5,025 nt of DNA, from NCBI GenBank assembly GCA_002746395.1, contig NVXA01000003.1, positions 24,319 to 29,343 of the forward strand. Reading direction: 5' to 3'. Positions 1 through 5,025 of the stretch are shown piece by piece. Below the pieces are notes generated by a model, which saw only the letters and a program-made list of their open reading frames with translations, was not told where the DNA came from and searched no databases. Numbering within the stretch: position 1 is the stretch's first letter; each line of letters begins with the position of its first letter. Both the position numbers and the translations under genes were made by a program. Source of the DNA: Paracoccaceae bacterium (GTDB lineage: Bacteria > Pseudomonadota > Alphaproteobacteria > Rhodobacterales > Rhodobacteraceae).

Positions 1-1088
1 CCAACGATGTGCTGGAAGCCAAACACAACTTTGATAGTCAGCGGAAGCGCTGCCGAATACCCGATGAACGAGCCAAAGGTCATGATGTAGATGATTGTCA
101 TCGCCCATGTGTGCTTGTTTTTGAAGATTGCATACTGGCGTGTCAGGTTTTGACCAACCGAGCCTGGAATCATTTTCAAGAAAAACACAGTCAATGCGAT
201 AACGATTGGCAATACCAGCCACTTTGAAACACCGAGGCCGGAAACAGGCAAGCCGCCTGCGGTTTCAGGTAGCATAAGCCACAGACCAAACATTGCGGTG
301 GCAAAACCGATTGCCAGCATGCCTGTCATAATGGCGAAGGCACCGAAGGGGTTCGGGATGTCAGGGGATACATGTTCATCACGAATGTTGTTCATACCGA
401 ACCAACCAATGATGGCCAGCGGAACAAGAAGCAGCAGCCAGACGAACCCGGCATTGTGGATGTATGTTTCGGTTCCCGCAGGAATTTTACCAATCAACGT
501 ACCGGAGGTTTGCTCCAGGATCAGAGGCTCGCCACCAAACAGGCCGAATGTCATCACTAGTGGGATAACGATCTGCATGGTTGTCACACCGAAGTTACCC
601 AAACCAGCATTCATACCTAGCGCATAACCAAGGATTTTCTTAGGATAGAAGAAGCTGATGTTGGACATCGAAGACGCGAAGTTACCGCCACCGATACCAG
701 ACAGAAGGGCCAGCAACTGGAATACCCAAAGTGGTGTTTCAGGGTTTTGCAACGCAATACCCGCCCCGACGGCCGGAATAATAAGAAGTGCCGTAGTAAA
801 CACAATCGCATTTCGCCCACCCGCGATGCGGATAAAGAATGTTGACGGAATACGCAGCGTTGCACCGGTCAATCCAGCGATCGCACCAAGTGTGAACAGA
901 TCGGATTTCGCAAAGTCAAACCCGAGGTTTAGCATTTGCACCGTGATGATGCCCCAGTAAAGCCAAACAGCAAAACCGCTTAATAGGCTTGGGATCGAAA
1001 TCCACAGATTTCGGGTGGCGATGGACTTGCCGGTCGACGCCCAGAAGGCCTCGTCGTCCGGTGTCCAGTTTCTTAGATCTTTTCCCAT
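1..1088 (-). CDS. narK: NarK2-type nitrate/nitrite transporter (MFS), 3' end cut by window edge
   Basis: Inner-membrane major facilitator protein of the nitrate/nitrite porter family; by family knowledge the NarK2 type exchanges nitrate for nitrite during nitrate respiration. I translated 362 open codons to the left edge without a stop; the C-terminus is missing. The N-terminus (NWTPDDEAFW, then RNLWISIPSLL) is typical of NarK. Arg79 in TLRIP matches the substrate-binding arginine of transmembrane helix 2 (R89 in E. coli NarK). The first nitrate signature spans about residues 131-165 (GIGGGNFASSMSNISFF to GLGN). The second signature and second arginine would lie beyond the edge. Membrane segments fall near 29-53, 64-84, 93-113, 120-142, 154-180, 211-231, 249-272, 289-308 and 326-348. 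The 249-272 and 289-308 pair looks like an insertion relative to E. coli NarK. The start is backed by a strong GAGGAG site 6 nt upstream (1095-1100). It follows the NarK1-type gene by 69 nt, probably in one operon. Confidence 0.93.
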   Translation of the reverse strand, partial: MGKDLRNWTPDDEAFWASTGKSIATRNLWISIPSLLSGFAVWLYWGIITVQMLNLGFDFAKSDLFTLGAIAGLTGATLRIPSTFFIRIAGGRNAIVFTTALLIIPAVGAGIALQNPETPLWVFQLLALLSGIGGGNFASSMSNISFFYPKKILGYALGMNAGLGNFGVTTMQIVIPLVMTFGLFGGEPLILEQTSGTLIGKIPAGTETYIHNAGFVWLLLLVPLAIIGWFGMNNIRDEHVSPDIPNPFGAFAIMTGMLAIGFATAMFGLWLMLPETAGGLPVSGLGVSKWLVLPIVIALTVFFLKMIPGSVGQNLTRQYAIFKNKHTWAMTIIYIMTFGSFIGYSAALPLTIKVVFGFQHIV

Positions 1089-1117
1089 TTCTGTCTCCTC
1101 GTTTGAGTAGGTAGGAT

Positions 1118-1149
1118 CGGGCAGGCCGTAACGGCCCGCTCGTTTTTTT
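1118..1149 (+). terminator. GC-rich stem-loop with T-run between the two narK genes
   Basis: On the plus strand, GCAGGCCG (1121-1128) pairs with CGGCCCGC (1132-1139) around a TAA loop with one A-C mismatch. The stem can extend by C1118-G1142, G1119-C1141 and G1120-U1140. Seven T residues follow at 1143-1149. This has the form of an intrinsic terminator for rightward transcription, yet no rightward gene lies upstream of it in the window. In the leftward narK transcript the same stem is preceded by A residues, so it should not terminate. There it could act as an mRNA stability or processing element between the cistrons, ending about 18 nt before the narK2 ribosome binding site. The stem is seen directly; its role is inference. 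Confidence 0.45.
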
Positions 1150-1157
1150 GTTACTAT

Positions 1158-2570
1158 TTAGATTTTATTTTCACGGTTCTCGTTGTAATCCGAGACGACT
1201 TGAGCGGAGTGCGCTAGCGCCTCGTTTGCTCGGTCAGCACGGATTTTCAGTAGATCCATATTAGCTTTTTCAAACAGTGCTTTCTCTTCTGCTTCCTGTT
1301 CCGGCGAGAACCGGATGAAGAATGTAAGGAAGGAAGCGATCACAACAACCACACCGATTGTGAAGAACACATCGTTCCATTCCATCGTGCCTTTGAACAA
1401 GAAGCCCGCAGCAACCGCACCGGCGTTACCGCCTGCACCAACCACACCGGCAACTGCGCCAAGGGCTTTTTTGTTGATGAACGGAACAACCGAGTACGTC
1501 GCGCCTTCGGCCATTTGTGTGAACAGCGAGAAGACGATCAGCATCGGGATCGCAAGAAACAGCACGTTCATTTGGCTAAAGATCATCAATGCGATGCCTT
1601 CGCCCATCAGGACGATGAATAACCAGTAAGTCCGGCCTTTAAGTCCCCAGATGGAACCGAAGTTGTCGCCGAAAATGCCGCCTAGTGTACGGGCGAAGAT
1701 GTTCATCAAGCCGAACGAGGCCGCGATTGCACCTGCAGTTACCAGATTCACATCGAAGTAATCAAAGAAGTAAAGTGCAGCGGTGTTGTTCACAGTCAAC
1801 TCAATGCCGAAACAGGCACCGTAGATCAGGAACAGAACCCAAACGCGGTAATCCTTCATTGCCTTGAAATACGCGCCCGTCACTTTGGTCTTTTCAGGCA
1901 TCATGCCTTTTGCGCGTAACTCTTTGAAGTTCCCGTCTGGCGCATCCTGTGTCAGGAAGTAATATGCGATACCAACCAGGAAGATAACGATGCCAACGGC
2001 AACCATCGACATACGCCAAGCTTGCGCGTCAGTGAAACCAAAGCCAATCACGAAACCGGAAAAGATCAACGGCATTACAATCTGCGTTACGCCACCACCA
2101 AGGTTACCCCAGCCAGCGCTTGTTGCGTTAGCAGTTCCAACCACGTTGGGTGCGAACATCACAGATGTATGGTATTGCGTAATAACGAAGGAAGCCCCGA
2201 TGATACCGATCAACAGGCGGAAGAACAGGAAGCTTTCAAAACTGTCAGCAAGCCCGATACCCGCAACAGGGAACGCGCCGAATACCAATAGGTATGTATA
2301 GGACAATCTGGGACCGATCCGGTCAACCAGCCAGCCAATAAAGAACCGCGCAAACACCGTCACGGTGACCGAGGCAATAATTGTCCAACCGACCTGCGAT
2401 TTCGTCAGATCCAGTTCTTCACGAACGATGATCATCAGAGGCGCTATTCCGAACCATGCGAAAAAAGCGGCAAAGAACGCAAACCAAGACATGTGGAATG
2501 TTCTGATTTGCACCATGTTAACTTTGAAGAAATTCCCCCAAAGTCGTGTTGATTTATTTTGTAGTTCCAT
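1158..2570 (-). CDS. narK: NarK1-type nitrate transporter (MFS), complete
   Basis: A 470-residue MFS transporter of the nitrate/nitrite porter family; by family knowledge NarK1-type members import nitrate with protons, supplying the cytoplasm-facing nitrate reductase. About twelve hydrophobic segments are visible from residue 25 to 416. The expected substrate-binding arginines are Arg75 (FARFFIG, helix 2) and Arg294 (FARTLGG, helix 8). The MFS loop motif GWLVDRIGPR follows Arg75. Nitrate signatures lie near 125-160 (ending AGWGNLGGG) and 371-389 (GAVAGVVGAGGNAG). The C-terminal tail of about 50 residues is charged and helical-looking (SPEQEAEEKALFEKAN onward), longer than a minimal MFS tail. 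The ATG at 2570 has a GAGGG site (2578-2582) 7 nt upstream. It is the first gene of the leftward unit, read from a predicted FNR-type class II promoter, with the NarK2-type gene next. In Paracoccus, NarK1 and NarK2 are fused in this same order; here they are separate. Confidence 0.94.
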   Translation of the reverse strand: MELQNKSTRLWGNFFKVNMVQIRTFHMSWFAFFAAFFAWFGIAPLMIIVREELDLTKSQVGWTIIASVTVTVFARFFIGWLVDRIGPRLSYTYLLVFGAFPVAGIGLADSFESFLFFRLLIGIIGASFVITQYHTSVMFAPNVVGTANATSAGWGNLGGGVTQIVMPLIFSGFVIGFGFTDAQAWRMSMVAVGIVIFLVGIAYYFLTQDAPDGNFKELRAKGMMPEKTKVTGAYFKAMKDYRVWVLFLIYGACFGIELTVNNTAALYFFDYFDVNLVTAGAIAASFGLMNIFARTLGGIFGDNFGSIWGLKGRTYWLFIVLMGEGIALMIFSQMNVLFLAIPMLIVFSLFTQMAEGATYSVVPFINKKALGAVAGVVGAGGNAGAVAAGFLFKGTMEWNDVFFTIGVVVVIASFLTFFIRFSPEQEAEEKALFEKANMDLLKIRADRANEALAHSAQVVSDYNENRENKI

Positions 2571-2613
2571 TTCTAATCCCTCTTCGTGATTACAGCTGAG
2601 ACACTGTTTATTC

Positions 2614-2626
2614 CGGTAGATTGATA
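2614..2626 (-). promoter_or_regulatory. Predicted narK promoter: -10 element and start site
   Basis: On the minus strand TATCAA (2626 to 2621) matches the sigma-70 -10 consensus at 4 of 6 positions. Placing it at -12 to -7 puts +1 at a G at 2614, giving a 43-nt leader before the narK ATG at 2570. With that start the FNR-type box at 2649-2662 is centred at exactly -41.5, the standard class II activation position, which replaces a -35 element. The match of box and -10 spacing is counted from the sequence; promoter activity is inferred. Confidence 0.6.
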
Positions 2627-2648
2627 TGCCTAAATTGCCGGAGGCTTA

Positions 2649-2662
2649 TTGATCCATATCAA
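2649..2662. promoter_or_regulatory. Perfect FNR-type box TTGATCCATATCAA
   Basis: TTGAT (2649-2653) and ATCAA (2658-2662) are separated by four bases, a full match to the FNR/NarR/Anr/Dnr family palindrome TTGAT-N4-ATCAA. It lies in the divergent region between the transporter genes and the regulator gene. The encoded regulator has the E-x-x-S-R recognition helix that reads this sequence in FNR. The oxygen sensor FNR/FnrL could bind the same site, so which protein acts here cannot be decided from sequence. Its centre is -41.5 to the predicted leftward start. Confidence 0.8.
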
Positions 2663-2684
2663 TCGCTTGGATTTTTCCTTAAAA

Positions 2685-2697
2685 ATTAATGGGTTAA
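2685..2697 (+). promoter_or_regulatory. Possible rightward -10 driven by the same FNR-type box
   Basis: ATTAAT (2685-2690) matches the -10 consensus at 4 of 6 positions, but not at the important first two. If +1 is 2697, the box centre at 2655.5 is again at -41.5, mirroring the leftward promoter. This would give a leader of about 120 nt to the regulator start at 2820. It is weak because AT-rich DNA easily offers such hexamers. Confidence 0.25.
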
Positions 2698-2705
2698 CCA
2701 CATTA
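2687..2705. repeat. Imperfect 19-bp inverted repeat TAATGGGTTAACCACATTA
   Basis: The arms TAATGGGTT and AACC-CATTA are complementary over nine positions when a single A (2700) is bulged; the core GGTTAACC (2692-2699) is a perfect palindrome. With no loop bases it is better read as a possible protein-binding site than an RNA hairpin. It lies between the two FNR-type boxes. Function unknown; chance is possible in AT-rich DNA. Confidence 0.3.
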
Positions 2706-2762
2706 GTTTTGTGTGTTTTGTGCTTTAATCAATCACGAAGCCCAATTCTGTCTGCCGCCACC

Positions 2763-2793
2763 TTGACATTGCCTCGGTCACCTGCTTGATAAA
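2763..2793 (+). promoter_or_regulatory. Possible promoter of the regulator gene
   Basis: TTGACA (2763-2768) is a perfect -35 hexamer. A GATAAA hexamer (2788-2793, 4 of 6 to TATAAT) follows after a 19-bp spacer, longer than the preferred 17. A start near 2800 would leave about 20 nt before the ATG at 2820. The second FNR-type box covers the -10 of this promoter, so binding there would be expected to repress. The hexamers are seen; activity is inferred and the long spacer lowers confidence. Confidence 0.35.
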
Positions 2794-2799
2794 TGTCAA
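2786..2799. promoter_or_regulatory. Second FNR-type box TTGATAAATGTCAA before the regulator gene
   Basis: TTGAT (2786-2790), four bases, then GTCAA (2795-2799): nine of ten positions match the FNR-family palindrome, and the GTCAA half resembles the half-sites of the NNR/Dnr subgroup. It overlaps the upstream candidate ATG at 2793 and the candidate -10. Its centre is 27 bp before the ATG at 2820, too close for class II activation of this gene, so negative autoregulation is the simplest reading. Confidence 0.55.
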
Positions 2800-2819
2800 G
2801 CCAGACCGAAAGACAAGAA

Positions 2820-3506
2820 ATGACATCCACACGATTCGAATCAATTCGGGAACTCCCGCTTTTTGCCGAAATGACGGAAGAGTCTTTCGACATCTTGACC
2901 CGTGGTGCCTACGTTCAGAATTTCCCTCCGAACATGGTGATGATTACGGAAGGGGAGGCCGCGGATTTTTTGCATATCGTGCAATCCGGCTGTGTGGAGT
3001 TGTTCTCAAGCTGGACAAATCGCGAAACCTCGGTGACGACGCTTTATGCAAACTCTACGTTTATTCTTGCTGCGACGATGAAAGACCGGGTGAATCTGAT
3101 GTCGGCGCGTACATTGCAAAAATCGCGGATCATTATGATTCCGTCCGAGAATGTCCGTGATGTTTTTGCATCAGATCCAGCCTTTGCACTGGCCATAGTT
3201 GACGAGTTGGCCAGATGCTATCGTGCCACGATCCGCAATATGAAGAACCTGAAATTACGCACATCTATCGAGCGGTTGGCAAATTACATCCTGAAGCAGC
3301 ACCATCGGCAAGGTGATGCCGTGGCGTACCAACTACCCATCGAAAAGCGTCGGTTGGCGTCTTATCTGGGTATGACTCCTGAAAACCTGTCGCGGGCGTT
3401 CAATAACCTTAAACCCCATGGTGTGGTGGTTGACGGGCAAACTATCACGATCACTGATATGACTAAGCTGACTGCGTTTGCAAAACCGGATGTATTGATA
3501 GATTAG
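2820..3506 (+). CDS. narR: Crp/Fnr-family transcriptional regulator, NarR-like
   Basis: Cytoplasmic DNA-binding regulator of 228 residues. An N-terminal cyclic-nucleotide-binding-type beta-barrel covers about residues 10-95 (LPLFAEM, then EGEAADFLHIV). A long dimerisation helix follows at about 110-145, then a winged helix-turn-helix at about 150-215 with recognition helix MTPENLSRAF. Glu188, Ser191 and Arg192 form the E-x-x-S-R pattern that reads TTGAT in FNR. Only two cysteines are present (58 and 133) and none form the N-terminal cluster, so it should not hold the oxygen-sensing 4Fe-4S cluster of FNR. That absence and the divergent position beside the narK genes fit NarR, the nitrate/nitrite-responsive activator of nar genes in Paracoccus; a Dnr/NnrR-type NO regulator is the main alternative, so the symbol is provisional. 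An in-frame ATG at 2793 would add nine residues, but it lacks a ribosome binding site and lies inside an FNR-type box; 2820 has a weak purine-rich stretch upstream. It converges with the DUF3422 gene, 20 nt apart. Confidence 0.85.
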   Translation: MTSTRFESIRELPLFAEMTEESFDILTRGAYVQNFPPNMVMITEGEAADFLHIVQSGCVELFSSWTNRETSVTTLYANSTFILAATMKDRVNLMSARTLQKSRIIMIPSENVRDVFASDPAFALAIVDELARCYRATIRNMKNLKLRTSIERLANYILKQHHRQGDAVAYQLPIEKRRLASYLGMTPENLSRAFNNLKPHGVVVDGQTITITDMTKLTAFAKPDVLID

Positions 3507-3526
3507 AGCCGCCAATTGATCGCGCC

Positions 3527-4828
3527 TTAATCTGTGATCCGCTTGTGAATAAGTCGGGATGCCGCGAACACCATCGCCACGATTGGCAGGGTCACTATCG
3601 CCAGCACTACAGATTTGTCGTAGCCATATTTGTGCGCCAACGGGGCCAACAAATATCCTGTCAGGCTAACGGCGTAATAACTGATTGCAACAACGGATAA
3701 CCCTTCGACCGTTTCTTGCAACCGTAGTTGCAGTGCGGCTCGGCGATCCATTTGTATCAGCACTTCGTGGTTTTGCTCCGAGGCAGCCACATCAACGCGA
3801 GTTCGCAGCAAATTGGCGGCGCGTTCAGCCCGCGAGGAAAGGTCTTTCAAGCGTTCTTGCGCGGATCGGCAGGTCCGCATTGCCGGATCATAGCGCCGCG
3901 TCATAAATTCGCTTAACAACTGCCGCCCTTGCAGGCGCTCTTCGCGCAGCACGGAAATACGACGGTTAACGATCGCTTCATATGCGCCAGCCGCACCGAA
4001 ACGAAAGGCGGTAGACGACGACAATAATTCGATTTCTGCGGCCATTATTAGCAGTCGGTCGAGTGTCTCGATTTCATCCCCATCACCCTTGGCCATTTGC
4101 TGCACGATTTGTGACAGGTCAAAATCCAAATCCGCTACGCGACGTGAAACCGTCCGTGCGATGGGCAGGGTCAACATGGACGCCGTTTTATACGTCTCAA
4201 TCTCCAACAATCGTTGCACAATGCGCCCAAGGCGACGCAACCCGATGTCGGGTTTGGTCAAAACGACGAAACGGACGTGCCCGGCCTCGTCTATGCGAAA
4301 ATCACCCGCAACTACGGCCTCACCATCAATCACACGCGACGCGGCGAGGCTTTCCGGCACAAACCAGTGCGGAATTTTGGTGGTCATAATTCGATCAAGG
4401 TCGGCTTCGTCTTTGTATTCTTCAACGCGAACCAAGGCGGATGTCAGGACCGCCCCGGGCGCATCTGCCAGCCAGTCTTTCGGGAAGATCGAAAATACAG
4501 CGGCATCAAACGGTGTGTCCGCAACGGTATCTGCGAAAATGGTATAGGTGACGAACTCGGTGTGCATTTCCCACTTCAAAAAACCACGCCCAAGCTGGCC
4601 GGAATAATGATCTGTATCCGGTGCAGGGTGTGGTGCCCCGTGACGGTCTAGCAGATCAATCAGATGTTTGCGGTCCAGCGCGCGATCACGTTCAACCGCT
4701 TTGCTCGGCTTTTTGATAGCAAGGAAAGCAGCACGGCAGGGCGATTTCAGTTCTGGGAACGGGCGAGCGTGCAGCTCGTTGCTAAGCTCGTAGCGCAAGG
4801 GATGATTGGGGAGTGTCGTTTCAGACAT
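3527..4828 (-). CDS. DUF3422 family protein, predicted C-terminal membrane anchor
   Basis: A 433-residue protein that I recognise as DUF3422, a family of unknown function in Proteobacteria; the N-terminal NHPLRYELSNELHARPFP is its hallmark. Residues 1 to about 215 look like a soluble alpha/beta domain containing the conserved-looking WEMHTEF stretch (about 86-92). Residues about 240-375 are strongly helical and charged (for example RRISVLREERLQGRQ and SRAERAANLLRTRV), suggesting long coiled helices. Two hydrophobic segments close the protein, about 376-397 and 406-426, followed by a short basic tail (HKRITD). No signal peptide is visible, so most of the protein should be cytoplasmic. The soluble domain, long helices and terminal membrane hairpin recall CorA-like or RMD1/DUF155 proteins, but no GMN motif is present. 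The ATG at 4828 is chosen over a TTG one codon earlier. It sits 11 nt after mutL, probably cotranscribed. No specific function can be given. Confidence 0.88.
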   Translation of the reverse strand: MSETTLPNHPLRYELSNELHARPFPELKSPCRAAFLAIKKPSKAVERDRALDRKHLIDLLDRHGAPHPAPDTDHYSGQLGRGFLKWEMHTEFVTYTIFADTVADTPFDAAVFSIFPKDWLADAPGAVLTSALVRVEEYKDEADLDRIMTTKIPHWFVPESLAASRVIDGEAVVAGDFRIDEAGHVRFVVLTKPDIGLRRLGRIVQRLLEIETYKTASMLTLPIARTVSRRVADLDFDLSQIVQQMAKGDGDEIETLDRLLIMAAEIELLSSSTAFRFGAAGAYEAIVNRRISVLREERLQGRQLLSEFMTRRYDPAMRTCRSAQERLKDLSSRAERAANLLRTRVDVAASEQNHEVLIQMDRRAALQLRLQETVEGLSVVAISYYAVSLTGYLLAPLAHKYGYDKSVVLAIVTLPIVAMVFAASRLIHKRITD

Positions 4829-4834
4829 CAAAGG

Positions 4835-4840
4835 CTCCTT
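4835..4840 (-). promoter_or_regulatory. Ribosome binding site deciding the DUF3422 start
   Basis: AAGGAG on the minus strand lies 6 nt before the ATG at 4828, but only 3 nt before the alternative TTG at 4831, favouring the ATG. Its first base is the last base of the mutL stop codon, so the two genes are tightly joined and translation may be coupled. Confidence 0.75.
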
Positions 4841-5025
4841 CAGGTTCGCCCGAACAGGCGTTCTATATCGCTCATCTTTAGCTCAACATAGGTCGGGCGG
4901 CCATGGTTGCATTGCCCTGAATGCGGGGTTGCTTCCATTTCGCGCAGTAGCGCGTTCATTTCGGGCGCGGACATACGGCGACCTGTGCGAACGGACCCAT
5001 GGCAAGCAACGCGGGACAAGATCGC
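4840..5025 (-). CDS. mutL: DNA mismatch repair protein MutL, C-terminal 61 residues
   Basis: Only the end of the gene is present: 61 codons and a TGA stop, entering from the right edge in frame. In methyl-independent mismatch repair MutL links MutS mismatch recognition to strand incision. Three motifs of the C-terminal dimerisation/endonuclease domain are visible: ACHGS (residues 7-11 of the fragment), CNHGRP (39-44, the C-x-H-G-R-P motif) and FGR (58-60, the F-x-R motif at the extreme end). These are the zinc/manganese-site and tail motifs of nicking MutL proteins found in bacteria without MutH. The DQHA-x2-E motif would lie further right, outside the window. The ending [18 protein letters not shown] is very typical of MutL. 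The downstream DUF3422 gene begins 11 nt after the stop. Confidence 0.93.
   Translation of the reverse strand, partial: AILSRVACHGSVRTGRRMSAPEMNALLREMEATPHSGQCNHGRPTYVELKMSDIERLFGRT

Noticed and set aside
298..627. Plus-strand open frames within the narK, DUF3422 and mutL regions (for example 298-627, 1990-2301, 4089-4547)
   Set aside because: They lie antisense to well-recognised genes, show no recognisable domain and no ribosome binding site, and are shadows of the real frames.
2621..2634. TTGATATGCCTAAA as a third FNR-type box
   Set aside because: Only the left half-site fits; the right half CTAAA matches two of five positions. The TTGATA is better explained as the leftward -10 element.
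2718..2732. TTGTG and ATCAA as an FNR-type box
   Set aside because: The halves are five bases apart instead of four and the left half is poor, so it is not a proper palindrome.
2786..3160. Alternative-frame open frame overlapping the regulator gene
   Set aside because: Its translation has no family resemblance, while the overlapping frame encodes a clear Crp/Fnr protein.
3504..3534. GATTA...TAATC inverted repeat as a bidirectional terminator between the convergent genes
   Set aside because: Only the five outer bases pair; the inner bases do not form a stem and there is no T-run, so I do not call a terminator.
4831..4831. TTG start one codon before the DUF3422 ATG
   Set aside because: Spacing to the AAGGAG site would be only 3 nt; the ATG at 4828 has 6 nt.

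Overview
The window reads as chromosomal DNA of an alphaproteobacterium, most likely a marine Rhodobacterales-type denitrifier or nitrate respirer. Base composition is moderate, near 50% GC by eye. The taxonomic guess rests on three things: separate NarK1-type and NarK2-type nitrate transporters, a cysteine-poor FNR-family regulator of NarR type beside them, and a mutL gene followed by a DUF3422 gene. No sequence search was possible, so the assignment is by recognition only.

Left part (1-2570, minus strand): two nitrate/nitrite transporter genes in tandem. The promoter-proximal gene (1158-2570) encodes a complete NarK1-type MFS protein. It is followed, after a 69-nt gap holding a GC-rich stem-loop, by a NarK2-type gene that runs off the left edge (362 codons present). 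The NarK2 protein appears to carry a roughly 70-residue insertion with two extra membrane segments. narGHJI may follow further left, but that is outside the window.

Middle (2571-2819): a divergent control region of about 250 bp. It holds a perfect FNR-type box (TTGAT-N4-ATCAA) centred exactly 41.5 bp upstream of a start site predicted from a -10 element facing the narK genes. A near-perfect second box (TTGAT-N4-GTCAA) lies just before the regulator gene. An imperfect inverted repeat sits between them. Together they suggest activation of the transporter genes under low oxygen and nitrate/nitrite, with autoregulation of the regulator.

Right part: the FNR-family regulator gene (2820-3506, plus strand) converges with a DUF3422 membrane-protein gene (3527-4828, minus strand). 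The DUF3422 gene lies 11 nt downstream of the 3' end of mutL, which enters from the right edge (61 codons plus stop). mutL and DUF3422 look like one transcription unit, functionally separate from the nitrate cluster.

I see no mobile element, CRISPR array, tRNA or rRNA. Nothing here convinces me of a wholly new system. The best leads are the regulatory geometry, the insertion in NarK2, and the uncharacterised DUF3422 protein with its CorA-like layout.
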